Assembly (NCBI RefSeq): GCF_025024155.1
Contig: NW_026251712.1
Location: 1 to 47,500 of the forward strand
Origin: Gamsiella multidivaricata
Taxonomy: Eukaryota; Mortierellomycota; Mortierellomycetes; Mortierellales; Mortierellaceae
Direction: 5' to 3'
Length of the DNA stretch: 47,500 nt
The notes beneath the pieces were generated by a model that ran no database searches, was not told the origin of the DNA, and worked only from the letters and a program-made list of their open reading frames with translations. Positions 1-10,861 of this stretch are shown piece after piece. The translations under genes were made by a program, and so were the position numbers. Every line of letters begins with the position of its first letter. Within the stretch, counting starts at the first letter, position 1.

Positions 1-223
1 ACCGTCTCTTCAGCCGGCTCCTCTCTGCAAACACTTTGGAAAGGCGAATTTCAGGGACAAGTTTCTTCTTCTCGCTTTATGCACCAAGCAAGATGGGAGA
101 TTCCTGCTGTGTTGCTGTGTTTGTAGTTATGGAGGCTGGCACAAAATCCATGCAAAGTAATTTTTATTATGTCCTCTTCTCTTAATACGGCGCAGGATCT
201 CTGCCATGGCCTTTCCCTGTCCT

Positions 224-833
224 TCAGACAGCCCCATCGACCTGGAAATATTCCTCGATGTGCGGATTCTCTGCTTTACCCGAACGCCAGGCTGCCAGTC
301 GCCTCTCGTTCTCCAAGTACTCGGTCCACTCAATTGACGAGACCCATACGTTCAAGACGAGTGTAAAGTATATGCCAAAGAGCATTCCGATAGCGGCTAG
401 GACAATGGCGACGACCCCTGCAGTTTTCCGTCGATCATCGCATTGTTTTAGGGTCCAGCTTGCGTTGCGATACATGCATCCTTCGTTCACCTTCTTGACA
501 TGGTGCATCTCGACCGCGATGTAGACCACACCCCAACAGAGGAGCATCAGCAAGAATCCCCAACAAGCCGATACGAACTGAAGATGGTGCCATGTGCTTC
601 CCTACGATGCATATATGAAGACCAGGAAACGTACGAAGACTAAGTGTCGAAAAAAAATATGGAAAAAATGGAAAGAAAGAAATATTTGTATTTGCATCTG
701 CATTCGCTTACTTTTCTATTAACCCATAATCCATAGGCGCCTGTGAGCAGAAGAAGAAGACAGACGATTGCCCAAGGGATGGCAATATCTGTCTCTGCCT
801 GTGGCATGATTCCTGCGTACGAGAATATAGTGC

Positions 834-865
<32 letters not shown>

Positions 866-1343
866 GCAAGAGCAGAAACAATGTTAATGCAAAGTTTAGA
901 AGCACATCACTGCGTGGAAACACGGCTGGCTCAAGTGGAGCGCTCAGGTTAACTCTAGATAGCCAGCTAAATATTTTTTTCAGGATGTTCTGGAATATCA
1001 GTTAAGTCCACGGAATCGGTGTATTCTTTCCACGGCGATAAAGAAGATGCAACGGGTAACGACAAGAAAAACATTCGATCATGCAACGAAATAAAACTGT
1101 TGGTGTGCAGGCATTGGGCGCTGCGAGGCATGTCTTCCTGGGGGGGAGTGCATGTGGATCGAGAGGGGACAGTGTTGGAGGCGAGGTTGGGATAATGGCG
1201 AGCCAGAAGTGAGGGCGCGCACGCTTACAGCGACCAAGGCAGAGGATCATAAAGACGATGCCGACGACCGCGTAGAGGAAGGAGAGAATAGGCACGCCTG
1301 TTTCGGGGTCGACCACCCCGAAGAATTTGTTGAAGATCCCCAT
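224..1343 (-). CDS. Four-helix integral membrane protein, three exons
   Basis: I do not recognise the family. The model joins exons 1343-1229, 788-712 and 577-224 and gives 181 residues. It starts MGIFNKFFGVVDPETG and ends at a TGA. Four hydrophobic segments are visible: about residues 17-37 (ILSFLYAVVGIVFMILC), 41-58 (IPWAIVCLLLLLTGAYG), 66-83 (CWGFLLMLLCWGVVYIA) and 115-140 (VVAIVLAAIGMLFGIYF). A loop between helices 3 and 4 contains two cysteines (EGCMYRNASW..QCDDR), and a soluble tail follows helix 4. The topology resembles MARVEL-like or tetraspan proteins. The first junction is the weakest: phase 1 allows only the acceptor at 789-790, because nearby AGs would create stop codons. The second junction (phase 0) is clean. 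The first intron carries a 28-nt A run. That a coding gene is present is likely; its function is unknown. Confidence 0.6.
834..861. repeat. A28 homopolymer in an intron
   Basis: An uninterrupted run of 28 A (poly-T on the coding strand), lying in the first intron of the four-helix membrane protein about 45 nt upstream of its acceptor. Confidence 0.95.
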
Positions 1344-2593
1344 GGTTGTTGGCTTTCGGAAGAGTGTGGCTGGGTTGCTGGAGAGGTGCTGGCTGGGTGT
1401 GGTAAAGGTCGGATAGAGAGATGCAATGCAGAGGGTGTGTGAAAGACGTTGATTGTAGAGCGATGGGAGTGAGAGGAGCTTTGGAGAAACAGAGGAAAAG
1501 AAAAGGGATATGTGCAGCACGCTTTTTAACTCTGTTAATGGATCTGGAACAGCCGCCTGTTTCGAAAGCTAACCCAAACCTTCGTCGCGTAGTAAATGCA
1601 TCGAGTCCGCGATGGACTCTTCCCCCCGCCCCTTCCCGCGGAAGTCCTCCACCCGATCCTCCGTCTGCTCCTTCCCGCGCTCTTCTTTCATCATCTAGAT
1701 CTGCTCCGCCATTCCCCCCCCGGACGCCTTTAATTGACCACACCTCCGTTGAGCGCTAATGCAGCAATACTTCGCCATCCTTCGTGAGCACGAGACGTCT
1801 TACCGACGCATGTTTCTTTTAAGACATAGTGATTCTAGCTGATTGTTGATTTGATTACCTGTTCATATCGAAGACTGCCTTGCCGTACGTGTTTAGATGA
1901 GTGGAGGGCCTCCAGGAACCCCAAATAAAATGCTGACATTAGAATGCAGACTCGTCTATCCAGCAACCCCCTACGGTGCCATACGATCGACTCATCGACT
2001 CATCTTGTCTCACTCTTCCGCCTCGAAGGAATCTACGGCAGTCGACATTTTTACAAACTTTGTTGTGTATCTTTCCTTCCACGATAAAGGGGGGTTTTTT
2101 TTTTTTTTTTTTTTTGGAGGCTGTTTAGGTGATTCGATGGTTGATGCTGTAATGGCGGCATTGTCTGAATGACTGTCGCTGGGAGTACATGGTGCTTGGC
2201 CCTTCCGATCAACTCGGTTTTCGTGGCTGCTATGTGCTTGACACCGTCCTTGGATTTATTCATATCGCTGTTATTGCAGTTATTCTCACCGTCTGGCTTA
2301 CCATGCCGCCGTCTTTGACAAAAGCACGCATGTTTGCTGTGGGCACAAGTACAGAATCATGCAACCAGAGTACCGTCTGGACAAGCGCCGTTTCATCAAC
2401 GTTAATTCCTTGATCTTTCAGGATCAGTTGTTGCTGTTGTGCTTCAAAAATAATAATATCAATGGGGGGAGGGGAGGTTATTGTGAACGTCCTTTAGAAT
2501 AAAGCGTCGATGTTTCCAAACGAATGGTGTTGTTCTTGATGCTGAACTTTGCTCCTCTCGCTGCTCTTTGCGCCCATTTCAGTGCCAGTACCA
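1344..2593. other. Gene-free stretch, promoter side of the membrane protein
   Basis: No open frame here has convincing composition. The first 300 nt are the presumed promoter/5' UTR of the minus-strand gene that starts at 1343. A T21 run occupies 2095-2115. The short overlapping frames on both strands lack hydrophobic, domain or codon-usage signals, so I left them out. Confidence 0.6.
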
Positions 2594-2860
2594 TTACTGT
2601 TTGGCCATGCTTTTAGGCAAGGAGGGTGGAGGGGAGAGCGAGAGAAAAAAATCCTGTCGATCGCCATTGTCGTAATGAAGCACACTACCAGAAACATCCA
2701 AGTCCTTTGACCTTTTTGCGAGTTCGAGATCAATATGGGTAAGGTTCTCGGACTGGGTTGAGCCCCTGTGCATGTTTCGCAAGGACTCTGCTCCATAGGC
2801 GCATCCGTGTATATGGTCATCAAGTTGCTTGGAATCCCTCTTTGAGTAGAAGCAGCCCAT
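2594..2860 (-). CDS. Possible small lipid-anchored protein (MGC N-terminus)
   Basis: A short frame starts MGCFYSKRDSK. That fits an N-myristoylation signal (Gly2, Ser6, basic residues at 7-8) with a palmitoylatable Cys3. The next 50 residues are charged and look soluble (ENLTHIDLELAKRSKDLD). The unspliced 3' part becomes Ser/Pro-rich and is doubtful. A GT at the VSG codons with an AG near 2603 could splice to a second exon, but I could not settle the phase. LAMTOR1/Meh1-type Ragulator anchors share an MGC start, but nothing else matches, so I do not assign it. It lies downstream of the HIT-finger gene on the same strand. Confidence 0.3.
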   Translation of the reverse strand: MGCFYSKRDSKQLDDHIHGCAYGAESLRNMHRGSTQSENLTHIDLELAKRSKDLDVSGSVLHYDNGDRQDFFLSLSPPPSLPKSMAKQ

Positions 2861-3097
2861 GAGCCTGAAGCCGATGTGGGACCTATTCAGATACTACCCC
2901 CCTTGCGATGCCATAAATATGCTGAACCTAGCTGGGATTTGAAATCTTTTTTTTTTTTTACATTCCACGGAGATGTCGCGCTTCCTCTTCCTCCTAAATA
3001 TAAATAGTCTAATCTACTGTAAACGAGGAGCGCAAACTTTCCGATATGCGGGGGAGAAGACACCGTTATAAAACGAAATGTGCCACTATGATCACAA

Positions 3098-5333
3098 TTA
3101 TGATAGTTCTTCGATCAGCACGCGCTGTGGGGTATCTGCTCCTTTTTTTGCCTTCGACTCTACCGTATCACTGCCTGGCCCCTGAGCTCTCGACGCCTTT
3201 TCAATGTCCTGAGTCCACCCCACCATCTCTTGACGGACACGGATCCCTGTCACAACAACCTCTGTCCTGACCCGATCCAGCCGGTCTGATCTCAGCATCC
3301 ACTCCTCCGACAACAAGTAGGATTCATAAAACTCCAGTTTCTTGAACAGTCGATGCAGTGTTGATTTCTCGTAGAGTCGCTGCCGTTTCGACGGGCCTTT
3401 TCCTGAGGCTGTCATACAAGTCGAAAAGACATCCTTGAGTTGTCGAATACAACAAAGACACCGCGATGGTCGAGCAAGGATCAGGGTCAGGTCGCGGAGT
3501 AAGAGCGATAGCATCTCGAGTCGCAGAGTGTCACCCTTCCATAGCTTCGAATTCAGACTACTCGCTTGAAGGACTGCAAGAGTTGTTTCAAAGTCATCCA
3601 CCTCAGCAATCTGTCGTACGTTTGCGGTCGAAGATGTTGATGGGATCGACGCAGGAGCAGGTCCCGGTGGAGAGAAAAACGGGCACAGATCGAAAATGTA
3701 TGCCAGGGTCTGCTCGGGTTCTTCTATCAGGTCTCCGTTCAGGACGCGACATGTGGCGACGTATGCAAATAAGAGTGCGCACACATGGTAGATCATGGAC
3801 GGATGAGGGGCTCTAACCATTGGAACGACAGCGTCTGTACCCTGCCGAATCCTCTCCTGTTCTTTTCTGATTTTCTCAACATCCTGAACAAGCGCTTGAA
3901 GCGGCTGCAGCATAGCTTCTTCATCCAACACGAATCTCTCCAGAACCTTGCCGGATGGTGAGACAGACTCTGCGATCTGTTCGGGTATACTGCTTGAGGT
4001 CTCTGGCCCAGCCTGCGGTGCCGCCGTGCTAATGGATGCAGCGTTCAAGCGATCCAATTCCTCCTTATTCGCAACTTCGGAGACAACCACCTTCTTCAGA
4101 TGGCCTGCTTCCTCTGCCTCCACTTCCCACCACGGCCTCCAGATGGGGATCAACTCCGAGATCTCGGCGTCTCGAATTGCACGTAAATCCTCTGTATCGA
4201 GATCTGCCATCATGGGATTGGCTGCCTTGCCGCTGTTGGCGCCACCACGCTTCAAAGTGTCGCCCATCTCTTGCAGGAGCCTTTTCGCTTCCAGTTCCTC
4301 TTCATGGTCGTCCGCCTCAGCATCACTGGCGTCGGCCACACTGGCCCCTGCGCTTTCCTCCAAAGCATCGTCGTCGTCCATTCGAGTCGATATCATGAAT
4401 TTCTCTCGGAATTCCTGTTGCTCCTCCGGAGTGAGTCGTGCCCATATACTGTCGAACGACTCCTTGTCCAGATCCACGTCCTGAAACCGCTTCATCATGT
4501 CCTGATGTTCCTGCTCCAGCATCCGCTCCATCTCTTCGCGCTGCTCTGGATCAATCGACTGCGTGCTTCCATCATCCCCCGCAAGGTCGATATTGGCCTC
4601 CTTCTGTTCCTCCTCAATCGCCTTCCGGATTAAATCGCTTCGTTCCTTGGGCGTGAGTTTCGTCCGCACAGCTCCTGGTGTTTCTGAATCACGCCCGTCG
4701 CTCTTATATGCTGTTCCCAACTTTTCTGGTGGTCCATGCTGACGCTGTTGCTGTTGCTGTTGCTGCCCTTGTATCTGCCGTAAAATGTCCTCTTCGGACA
4801 TATCCATCATCCGTTCCTGATCAATGGCCTCCTTCTCGAACCGATCCAGGATCCCCAGCATCTTTTTTCGACCCTCGGCCGCAACTTCAGGATTGGACTT
4901 CATCTCTTCCATCACCGAGGACCGATAGAACGACTCGGTACATTGCACATGAGCCTATTTCAGCGTCGATTTTTTTGTGAACAGGGTGAGATTACATACG
5001 AGTACTCTGCGGATAAAAAAAATAAAAGCGATGTTATGAGAGTGTATCGGTTCCTTACTTGATCTTTATAGCAGGTTAATGAGCAATAGCGAAGGTTGCA
5101 TCTTGGACAAATGTACTTGTAAGGCTGTTTCTTGCAGCTATTGCCGTTCAATAGGGGGGGGAGGAGGTTTTTTTCAGTATGCCATAATGTCAGTTTTCAA
5201 AGTTCGTTCCTGTTCTCCCTGCTTATCGTTCATCCGGACCGACATTGCGTCTTGATCACCCAGTCGATGAGTCTTACATTCCACAGGGGTAGGTGTTTTC
5301 GACAATTGTGCGATGCTTCCTGGGAACAACCAT
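3098..5333 (-). CDS. ZNHIT2: HIT-type zinc finger protein 2 (ZNHIT2-like)
   Basis: The model uses exons 5333-5278, 5137-5059 and 4954-3098 (663 residues). The frame immediately upstream of exon 2 has no ATG after an in-frame stop. Splicing to the ATG at 5333 (CACCATGG context) restores the first zinc pair CGIC across the junction. The finger then reads CGIC..YICPRCNLRYCSLTCYKDQ and continues to C..SFYR after the second intron. This is the full N-terminal zf-HIT domain, at residues 17-60. The rest is acidic and helical, with a polyQ run near 110 and a conserved-looking block from about 300 onward. In animals ZNHIT2 works with the R2TP/HSP90 co-chaperone and U5 snRNP assembly; that role is from family knowledge. 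Introns are 140 and 104 nt. Confidence 0.85.
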
Positions 5334-5531
5334 GGTGCAGGAAGAATGAGGGGAGGGGGGGAGTGCTGAGCTGCAGCCAGGGCTCCGGCGCAGCGTTTTC
5401 AAATGCTGTGTTGCACACATCAAAAGCCACTGTGTATAAAATTGTTTATTTGAATGGTGAGTGGAGAATTGAAGAAAACTAGTGGGGTGTAATTATGCAA
5501 TAGGGGGGTGCTCTTGTAAGTAATTGGATGT

Positions 5532-6718
5532 TCACAGGCGGTAGATCTTCTCGATTTCATCGGACTGAGCAACCTTGTCAACACCACCCTGGGCCAACAT
5601 CCTGTCCCACCAGCCAAACAAGAAGTTATCGCAGATCAGCTTGAACCAGGGAGTGACAATGATACCGCTACCAGGGGTCACGCCCTTGGCCAAAAGCTCC
5701 TTCAGCTCTTCCTTATCCACCCAAAGAACATCCCGGACCTCGTTCGGGCTTGGCTTCATGTCCACGTAATCCTTGTGTTGGGGTCTCATAAAGAGAATGT
5801 AATCGATCTCGTGCTCACCCCAGGTCTCGTTCGAGGGGGCCAAGTAGTGGATGCGGGTCAAGAAGTGGAACTGATCCAGGGGAACGTCCTGGGCCTCAAT
5901 GCCGAGCTCGTGGAATAACTTGCGCTGGGCAGCTGTGCGAACTCCGAGGTTGTCCTTCTCGATCAATTCATCTGCAGTGTTGAGAGGATGAGAGCAGCAG
6001 GTGTTGGTCCATGCGTCCGGGAAGGTGATCTTTTCAGTGGCGCGCTGCTGCAAAAGGAGCTTGGTGCCATCGGCAGAGAAGAGGAAGACAGAGAAGGCGC
6101 GGTGTAAAAGGTTGTGATCCATGATGTTGGTCATCAAATGGCCTATTCAGAAATCAATCGAAAAATACGAGGGATTGTTAGCGATCCGCATGTTGTTTAG
6201 CTGTGGTAATATAGGAAAGCATGCCCAATGAGTATCGCTGGAACAGATCAATTGCTTCATGGTGGATGTCGGCACATGTATGCTGTCTCTGATCCGTTTC
6301 CTGCTCCTGTTCCTGCTTCTGCTTCTATCCAGTCAAACGATCCATATGAATAAAACCTCGGTCCTTCTACGTCCACCTCAATTGCGTCCTTGACAGTAAA
6401 GAGGATGCCATTGTTCCTTGTAATATAATCCAGATCTCGCTGTCCTGGCTATCTCTCTCCTGCATTAATTGCGACTCTCCCCCCACCGAAATGCGTGAGA
6501 ACTTGGACGAGAGAACAAATAGTGGTAGTCAGCAAAGGTGAACACATACAGGCCTTCTTGCTGTTGGCACCGATGCGCTTATCGTCACGGTCAATAACGA
6601 TGCACATCTCCTCCATGAGCTTGACCTGCTCATCGTCGTACTGCGATAAGTCGACATCAGCAGCGATGGTCGAGGTCAGAGGAGCGGGAGTAGGAGCGGC
6701 GACGTCGGCGTTACCCAT
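5532..6718 (-). CDS. IDI1: Isopentenyl-diphosphate delta-isomerase (type I)
   Basis: This enzyme interconverts isopentenyl and dimethylallyl diphosphate, the first branch step after the mevalonate pathway towards sterols, dolichol and quinones. Exons 6718-6550 and 6142-5532 give 259 residues. The splice rebuilds GANSKKACHLMTNI, a family-typical junction. The Nudix-like core shows the catalytic Cys in TNTCCSHPL and the catalytic Glu in WGEHEIDY, with the metal-binding His residues around them. The C-terminus WFKLICDNFLFGWW is also typical. I chose the start MGNADVAAP. The frame stays open upstream for 80 codons without ATG (Ser/Pro/Arg-rich, polypyrimidine DNA), most simply a 5' UTR. The intron is 407 nt. 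Confidence 0.93.
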
Positions 6719-6953
6719 GGTTGCAGTAGTGGTTGTGGAGTAGGTTGGGAAAAGAGAGGTAGGACGAGGAAGACGAGGAAGAGGAGGTGAAGAGGAGAGG
6801 ATGCGGGAGCGAGGACGGGGAAAATATGGGGAAGAGGAGAGAAGGAAGGAAGGAAGAGAAGGAGGAGAAGGGCAGGCGGAGGAGGGGAGTGAGAGCAGAC
6901 GAGCGGTGCCTGGACCAGCAGCAGCTGGCGCCTTTAGTTCGGGGCGGATCCAT
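6711..6953 (-). promoter_or_regulatory. Upstream ORF overlapping the IDI1 start
   Basis: An ATG at 6953 opens an 80-codon frame (MDPPRTKGASCC...) whose TAA lies in the second and third codons of IDI1 (ATGGGTAA). The leader is pyrimidine-rich on the coding strand. The uORF matters only if transcription starts upstream of 6953, which I cannot see. Confidence 0.3.
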
Positions 6954-6961
6954 AACAATCC

Positions 6962-6987
6962 AAAAAAAAAAAAAAAAAAAAAAAAAA
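6962..6987. repeat. A26 homopolymer
   Basis: A run of 26 A between the IDI1 leader and the next minus-strand frame. Confidence 0.95.
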
Positions 6988-7010
6988 TCGTCAGTTTGTG
7001 CTGTGGCCAA

Positions 7011-7280
7011 TCAGAATGCGTGCTCGCAGATCTCCTTTGCGGGGATCCATCCTCCGCACAGAACCTTCATTCTCTCACTCGCCCACTGGGCTGTGAGGAC
7101 ATTCGCCGCTCGGGGGATAAGCAAGCTGCTCGATACTCCCGGATACACAGCCATCGGTGGCCCCTCCTCAACAATCTGCTCACCTCTTGTAACTTCCTCC
7201 CCTCTGGAACCTACCCGCTGCAGGAAAGCATGGCGACTGATGAGTCCTCGGGTGAAGATGAATGGGCTTGAGGTGGCCAT
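7011..7280 (-). CDS. Doubtful small protein, mitochondrial-type N-terminus
   Basis: An 89-codon frame starts MATSSPFIFTRGLISRHAFLQR, with Arg/His spaced as in mitochondrial presequences and no acidic residue in the first 22. The middle (GSRGEEVTRGEQ) could be a short intron, because GTAGGT follows LQR. The rest has no recognisable motif. A first exon that splices into the IDI1 leader would be an alternative explanation. No family is assigned. Confidence 0.3.
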   Translation of the reverse strand: MATSSPFIFTRGLISRHAFLQRVGSRGEEVTRGEQIVEEGPPMAVYPGVSSSLLIPRAANVLTAQWASERMKVLCGGWIPAKEICEHAF

Positions 7281-8206
7281 GGTCAGGGCGAGCGGATTTG
7301 GATGAAGCAAGGAAGGGGTGGCGTGATACTACATATACTCTGCTGAGGTAAACCGTAGCCCTCTATAAAAATGTCACAGCGCACGTACGTTGAACTTTGA
7401 TACAATGCAATGCCATGTCATGTTGAGAGCGGACATTGCTTCCGAGGCCAGCATTAAACCGTTCATTTCAAAGCTGTTGTTGAACCCATGAAACTTGGCT
7501 CCCTCTCTTTCTTAATGGGTGCGGCCTGCGATGTTCCTATCGCCGTTGTCTAGCCCTGTCTAGTCTTGGATACACTGTGGGCGAGTGTCATTTGTTTTAT
7601 TTTATTTTTGTTGGATGAACGCCAAGCATTTAAAAAAAAAAGTTGCCATGATTGCCACTTTGATAAGCTCGTTCATTAAACACTTTTGTTCAACATTGTG
7701 CAGAACAGAATACATATCTTGTCCGTAATAAACTATGCCAATGATACCCTGTCAGTTTACTTTAGAAGCACCATTAATATGTGGGGCGATGCACAAAGAT
7801 ACGCAGGAGTGTAGAGCAATGCTCGGACCCAGTGGCACATTACTGTGCGCTTGGCGCAGCTCCATAGATGTGTGTATTCATCTGTGGGGCGGTGTCCTCT
7901 TGGGACGTCAATCTACAACCTACTCCAAGTCTACGCGTAGCGCTTTTCCTCATCCATCGCAGTTAGCGCTATCGGCAGCCAAGATCTGTCTTCCTCGGCT
8001 CCTTGTGAACAATGCTGTCCCTAGCACGCGTTGACTGCTCGTCGAACCGAACCTGAGCGTCCTTTCCAGGGAGTATAAAACCATGGTGCACCACTACGCG
8101 CTCCTCATAAATTTTCCTGTGCTGTGCCCTACTCATTCTCATCGTAATATCTTTCATCCACGCCCATCCCCCACTTATACCACGAAGACTATCGACTGTG
8201 TCAACA
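7281..8206. other. Intergenic, divergent leaders
   Basis: I see no supported gene. The right end is the promoter and leader of the plus-strand P450, with a TATA box at 8074. Short open frames around 7735-8300 are low quality and partly overlap that leader. Confidence 0.6.
8074..8080 (+). promoter_or_regulatory. TATA box of the P450 gene
   Basis: TATAAAA, 127 nt upstream of the ATG at 8207; the spacing leaves room for a roughly 100-nt leader. Confidence 0.6.
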
Positions 8207-10372
8207 ATGGCTATTCTCTCGCGACTCGGCTCTCCTTCAGCAACGTTGTTGGAACTTGCAAAGACAATTCTTTCCACCTACCCAACAACTATTCACTCCC
8301 TTCGTAAGCCAAGCAGCCTGCTCTGGATCATCTTTACGCTGTGGGTCGCTAAAAGCATCAAAAATGTAAGTCCTTTTGTTTGTTGACAACCAATAGAAAA
8401 AAAATCCCCTCAAACGGATTGGACACTAAGGACTATTATCTCCACTAACATATCACACAGATGGTAGCCAACGCGTTCTTCCATCCCTTGTCCCCGATCC
8501 CTGGAAATAAGCTGGTCGCCTCGAGCAACTTCTTCACAGGCATTGCCTCTCTCTCCGGAAGAACCCATTACGGAATGCCGTTCGTTCACAAGAGGTATGG
8601 GAAGGTTGTGAGGATTGGGCCAGAATTTGTCTCTGTCGCCGACAAGGACATGATCAGACAAGTAAGATTATCTTTTTCTTTTTTTTCTTTTTTTTCTTTT
8701 TTTTCTTCTTATCCTCTGCACAACATCTATTCACAACTATTATCCTGTTACTTTTTTAATAGATCTTGGTGACGACGGACTATCCTAAGAGTACCATCCA
8801 CGAAGGGTTCGAGCTCAACGGTCAGCATAATCTCTTTTCGTCGCGCAACAAGGACTTTCACAAGAACCGAGTAAGTATCAAGTACACGCCAAGCAAACTC
8901 AGCTTTGGCAAAACTGATGTGGTTCTAAATCCAAGATGATATCCATCCATCCCTTTAGCGTCGTCTGGTAGCCCCGGCTTTCGGTCTGCAGTATCTCCGG
9001 TCCTTGGAACCCATCATGCACGAATGCATCCATGTCCTTGTCCAAAAAGTAGACGAACTCCTCGAAAACCCCAAGGCTGTCAAAGGCAAAAAAGTGCTCC
9101 CGGCAGGTCATATCGATATCTGCTCGTTCATGATGCGACTCTCGCTCGACATCATTGGCGAGACTGCGTTCGGTCAATCCTTTGAGATGGTCAAAGATGA
9201 TAGCCATCCTGTGCCTGGTCAGATGGCCAAGACACTCAGACGAGCTATGCAGCAGGCATTCAATCCGTGGATGAAGTGGATCATACCCTTGGATTTCTCA
9301 TTTGTCGAATTTGGCACTGAGAGAGTGAGGGCGCGCAAGGCGAATGGGGAGAAGGGTCGGAGGGCAGACCTACTGCAATATCTGATTGATGCCCAGGCCA
9401 ACGAGCGTGTCAACGGCAATGGTGAGACAGGCAATGAGTACGAGGATATGATCTCGGGCAAATTGACCGACAAGGCCGTCGAGACAGAGGCGTGCATTTT
9501 CCTGTAGGTGCTATTGTTTCCTCTATGTATCCGATACTCGACTGCAACGTCCGATACTGAGTGTGTTGTTTCCTTTTTGCAGGATCGCGGGATCAGAAAC
9601 GTCTTCTACGGCTATCACCTTTACTTTGATGTTCCTAGTCAAGAACCCTGACAAACTGGCAAAGCTGAGGGAGGAGCTGGATTTGGCAACTGCAAGCAAC
9701 CTCAACGGCACCTTGCCAGCCTACGATCAAGTCCGCAATTTGCCATACCTGACAGGATGCATCAACGAATCCCTTCGACTTCGTCCCGTTGCAGCTACAG
9801 GTATGTCTTCATGCACAAAAAAAAAGGGAAAAAAGTGGACGCAGCTGTTGACATTGCCCCCCACTCTCTCTCCCTCATGCTGCAGGTCTTCCACGAGAGG
9901 TCACCGAAGATGTGACCATGAACGGCTATTTCTTCCCCAAGGGCACCAGTAAGTATTTGCAGGAGTTGTTGTTTTTTCTAATCGAGCAGTGTCATCAGCA
10001 TAGCCGACTTACTCCTCTTATATTGCTTCTGTAAAAGTTCTACTTGCCCAATTTCCACAGCTCCACTGGTCGGACGAGTACTTCCCGCAGGCGGACAAAT
10101 ACATCCCCGAACGTTGGATCCCTGGGGATTCACCCTTCCCACCGGTTCAAGAATTCACGTTCTACCCCTTCTCCGCCGGGACGCGCAACTGCGTCGGCAA
10201 GAACTTTGCCATGATGGAGATGCGTCTGATTATTGCCACCTTGATCACCATGTACGATATCGGATTCGTGCCCAACCAGCGGGAGGATTATGTGCAGTAC
10301 ATTACGACAGCGTTGGCTACGGAAAGTTATGTGATCACCATGAAGAAGCGCCAGTCCGCTTGTGCAGTGTAG
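8207..10372 (+). CDS. Cytochrome P450 monooxygenase, seven exons
   Basis: Exons 8207-8365, 8461-8661, 8763-8870, 8959-9503, 9583-9800, 9886-9948 and 10038-10372 give 542 residues, with all phases consistent. Hallmarks in order: an N-terminal hydrophobic anchor (LLWIIFTLWVA, about residues 38-50); the I-helix oxygen-activation motif AGSETSS near 340; the K-helix ESLR near 395; the PERW meander; and the heme-binding FSAGTRNCVG, with the axial Cys near 482. The anchor and the lack of a fused reductase fit a class II microsomal enzyme that takes electrons from a separate P450 reductase. The substrate cannot be told from sequence. CYP51/CYP61-type sterol signatures were not seen. It stands alone, without neighbouring secondary-metabolite genes. 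Confidence 0.93.
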
Positions 10373-10861
10373 TAGTCTACATGAGGGGAAGAAGAAATCT
10401 GAAAGCGAAGGACATAGTCAAAAGATAATGCACGTTAGCGAACATACCGTAGATTACAGAATTGCTACTAGACTATCAGCTAAGATTAAGCATCTCTCCT
10501 CTCTTTTTTCCTGAAGATGGGGGTTAAGGGGGGCGTATATTTGGGTAGGACGGGCACCGCATACATGAGTGTACTTTTGCTTCGCCAATTCTTGAAAAAA
10601 ATGATATTGATAGAGGGGCGATGCTTGTGTGACATTGATAGATGGACGCTATTCCCTTGCAACCATCAGTCCATGGGCTTCATCTTTTTCTTGCATCCTG
10701 CAAGAATTTTCTTACAATAAGAGTAGATTTCATGCGTCCTTTGTTTACGGCAGCAGAGGGCGTAGGCGAGGGCGAGGATGACACTAAAGACCCGACAGAG
10801 ACAAGTATAAAAGTTAAAACCTCTGTACCCAGCACCCACCATCCACCGAATTGCCTCTATC
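10373..10861. other. Intergenic between two plus-strand genes
   Basis: P450 3' UTR and the promoter of the LRR gene. An AGTATAAAAG TATA-type element lies near 10804-10813, about 50 nt before the ATG at 10862. No other feature seen. Confidence 0.55.

Noticed and set aside
834..861. Poly(A) tail of a retroposed gene
   Set aside because: The run sits within an intron, with no coding remnant upstream and no target-site duplication visible.
1002..1759. Two 172-codon minus-strand frames and their plus-strand partners
   Set aside because: They run through the first exon and promoter of the four-helix protein in other frames; only the MGIFNKFFG part has a supported splice model.
7735..8307. Genes upstream of the P450, from several 70-100-codon frames on both strands
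   Set aside because: They overlap one another and the P450 leader, have no domains, and use no consistent codon pattern.
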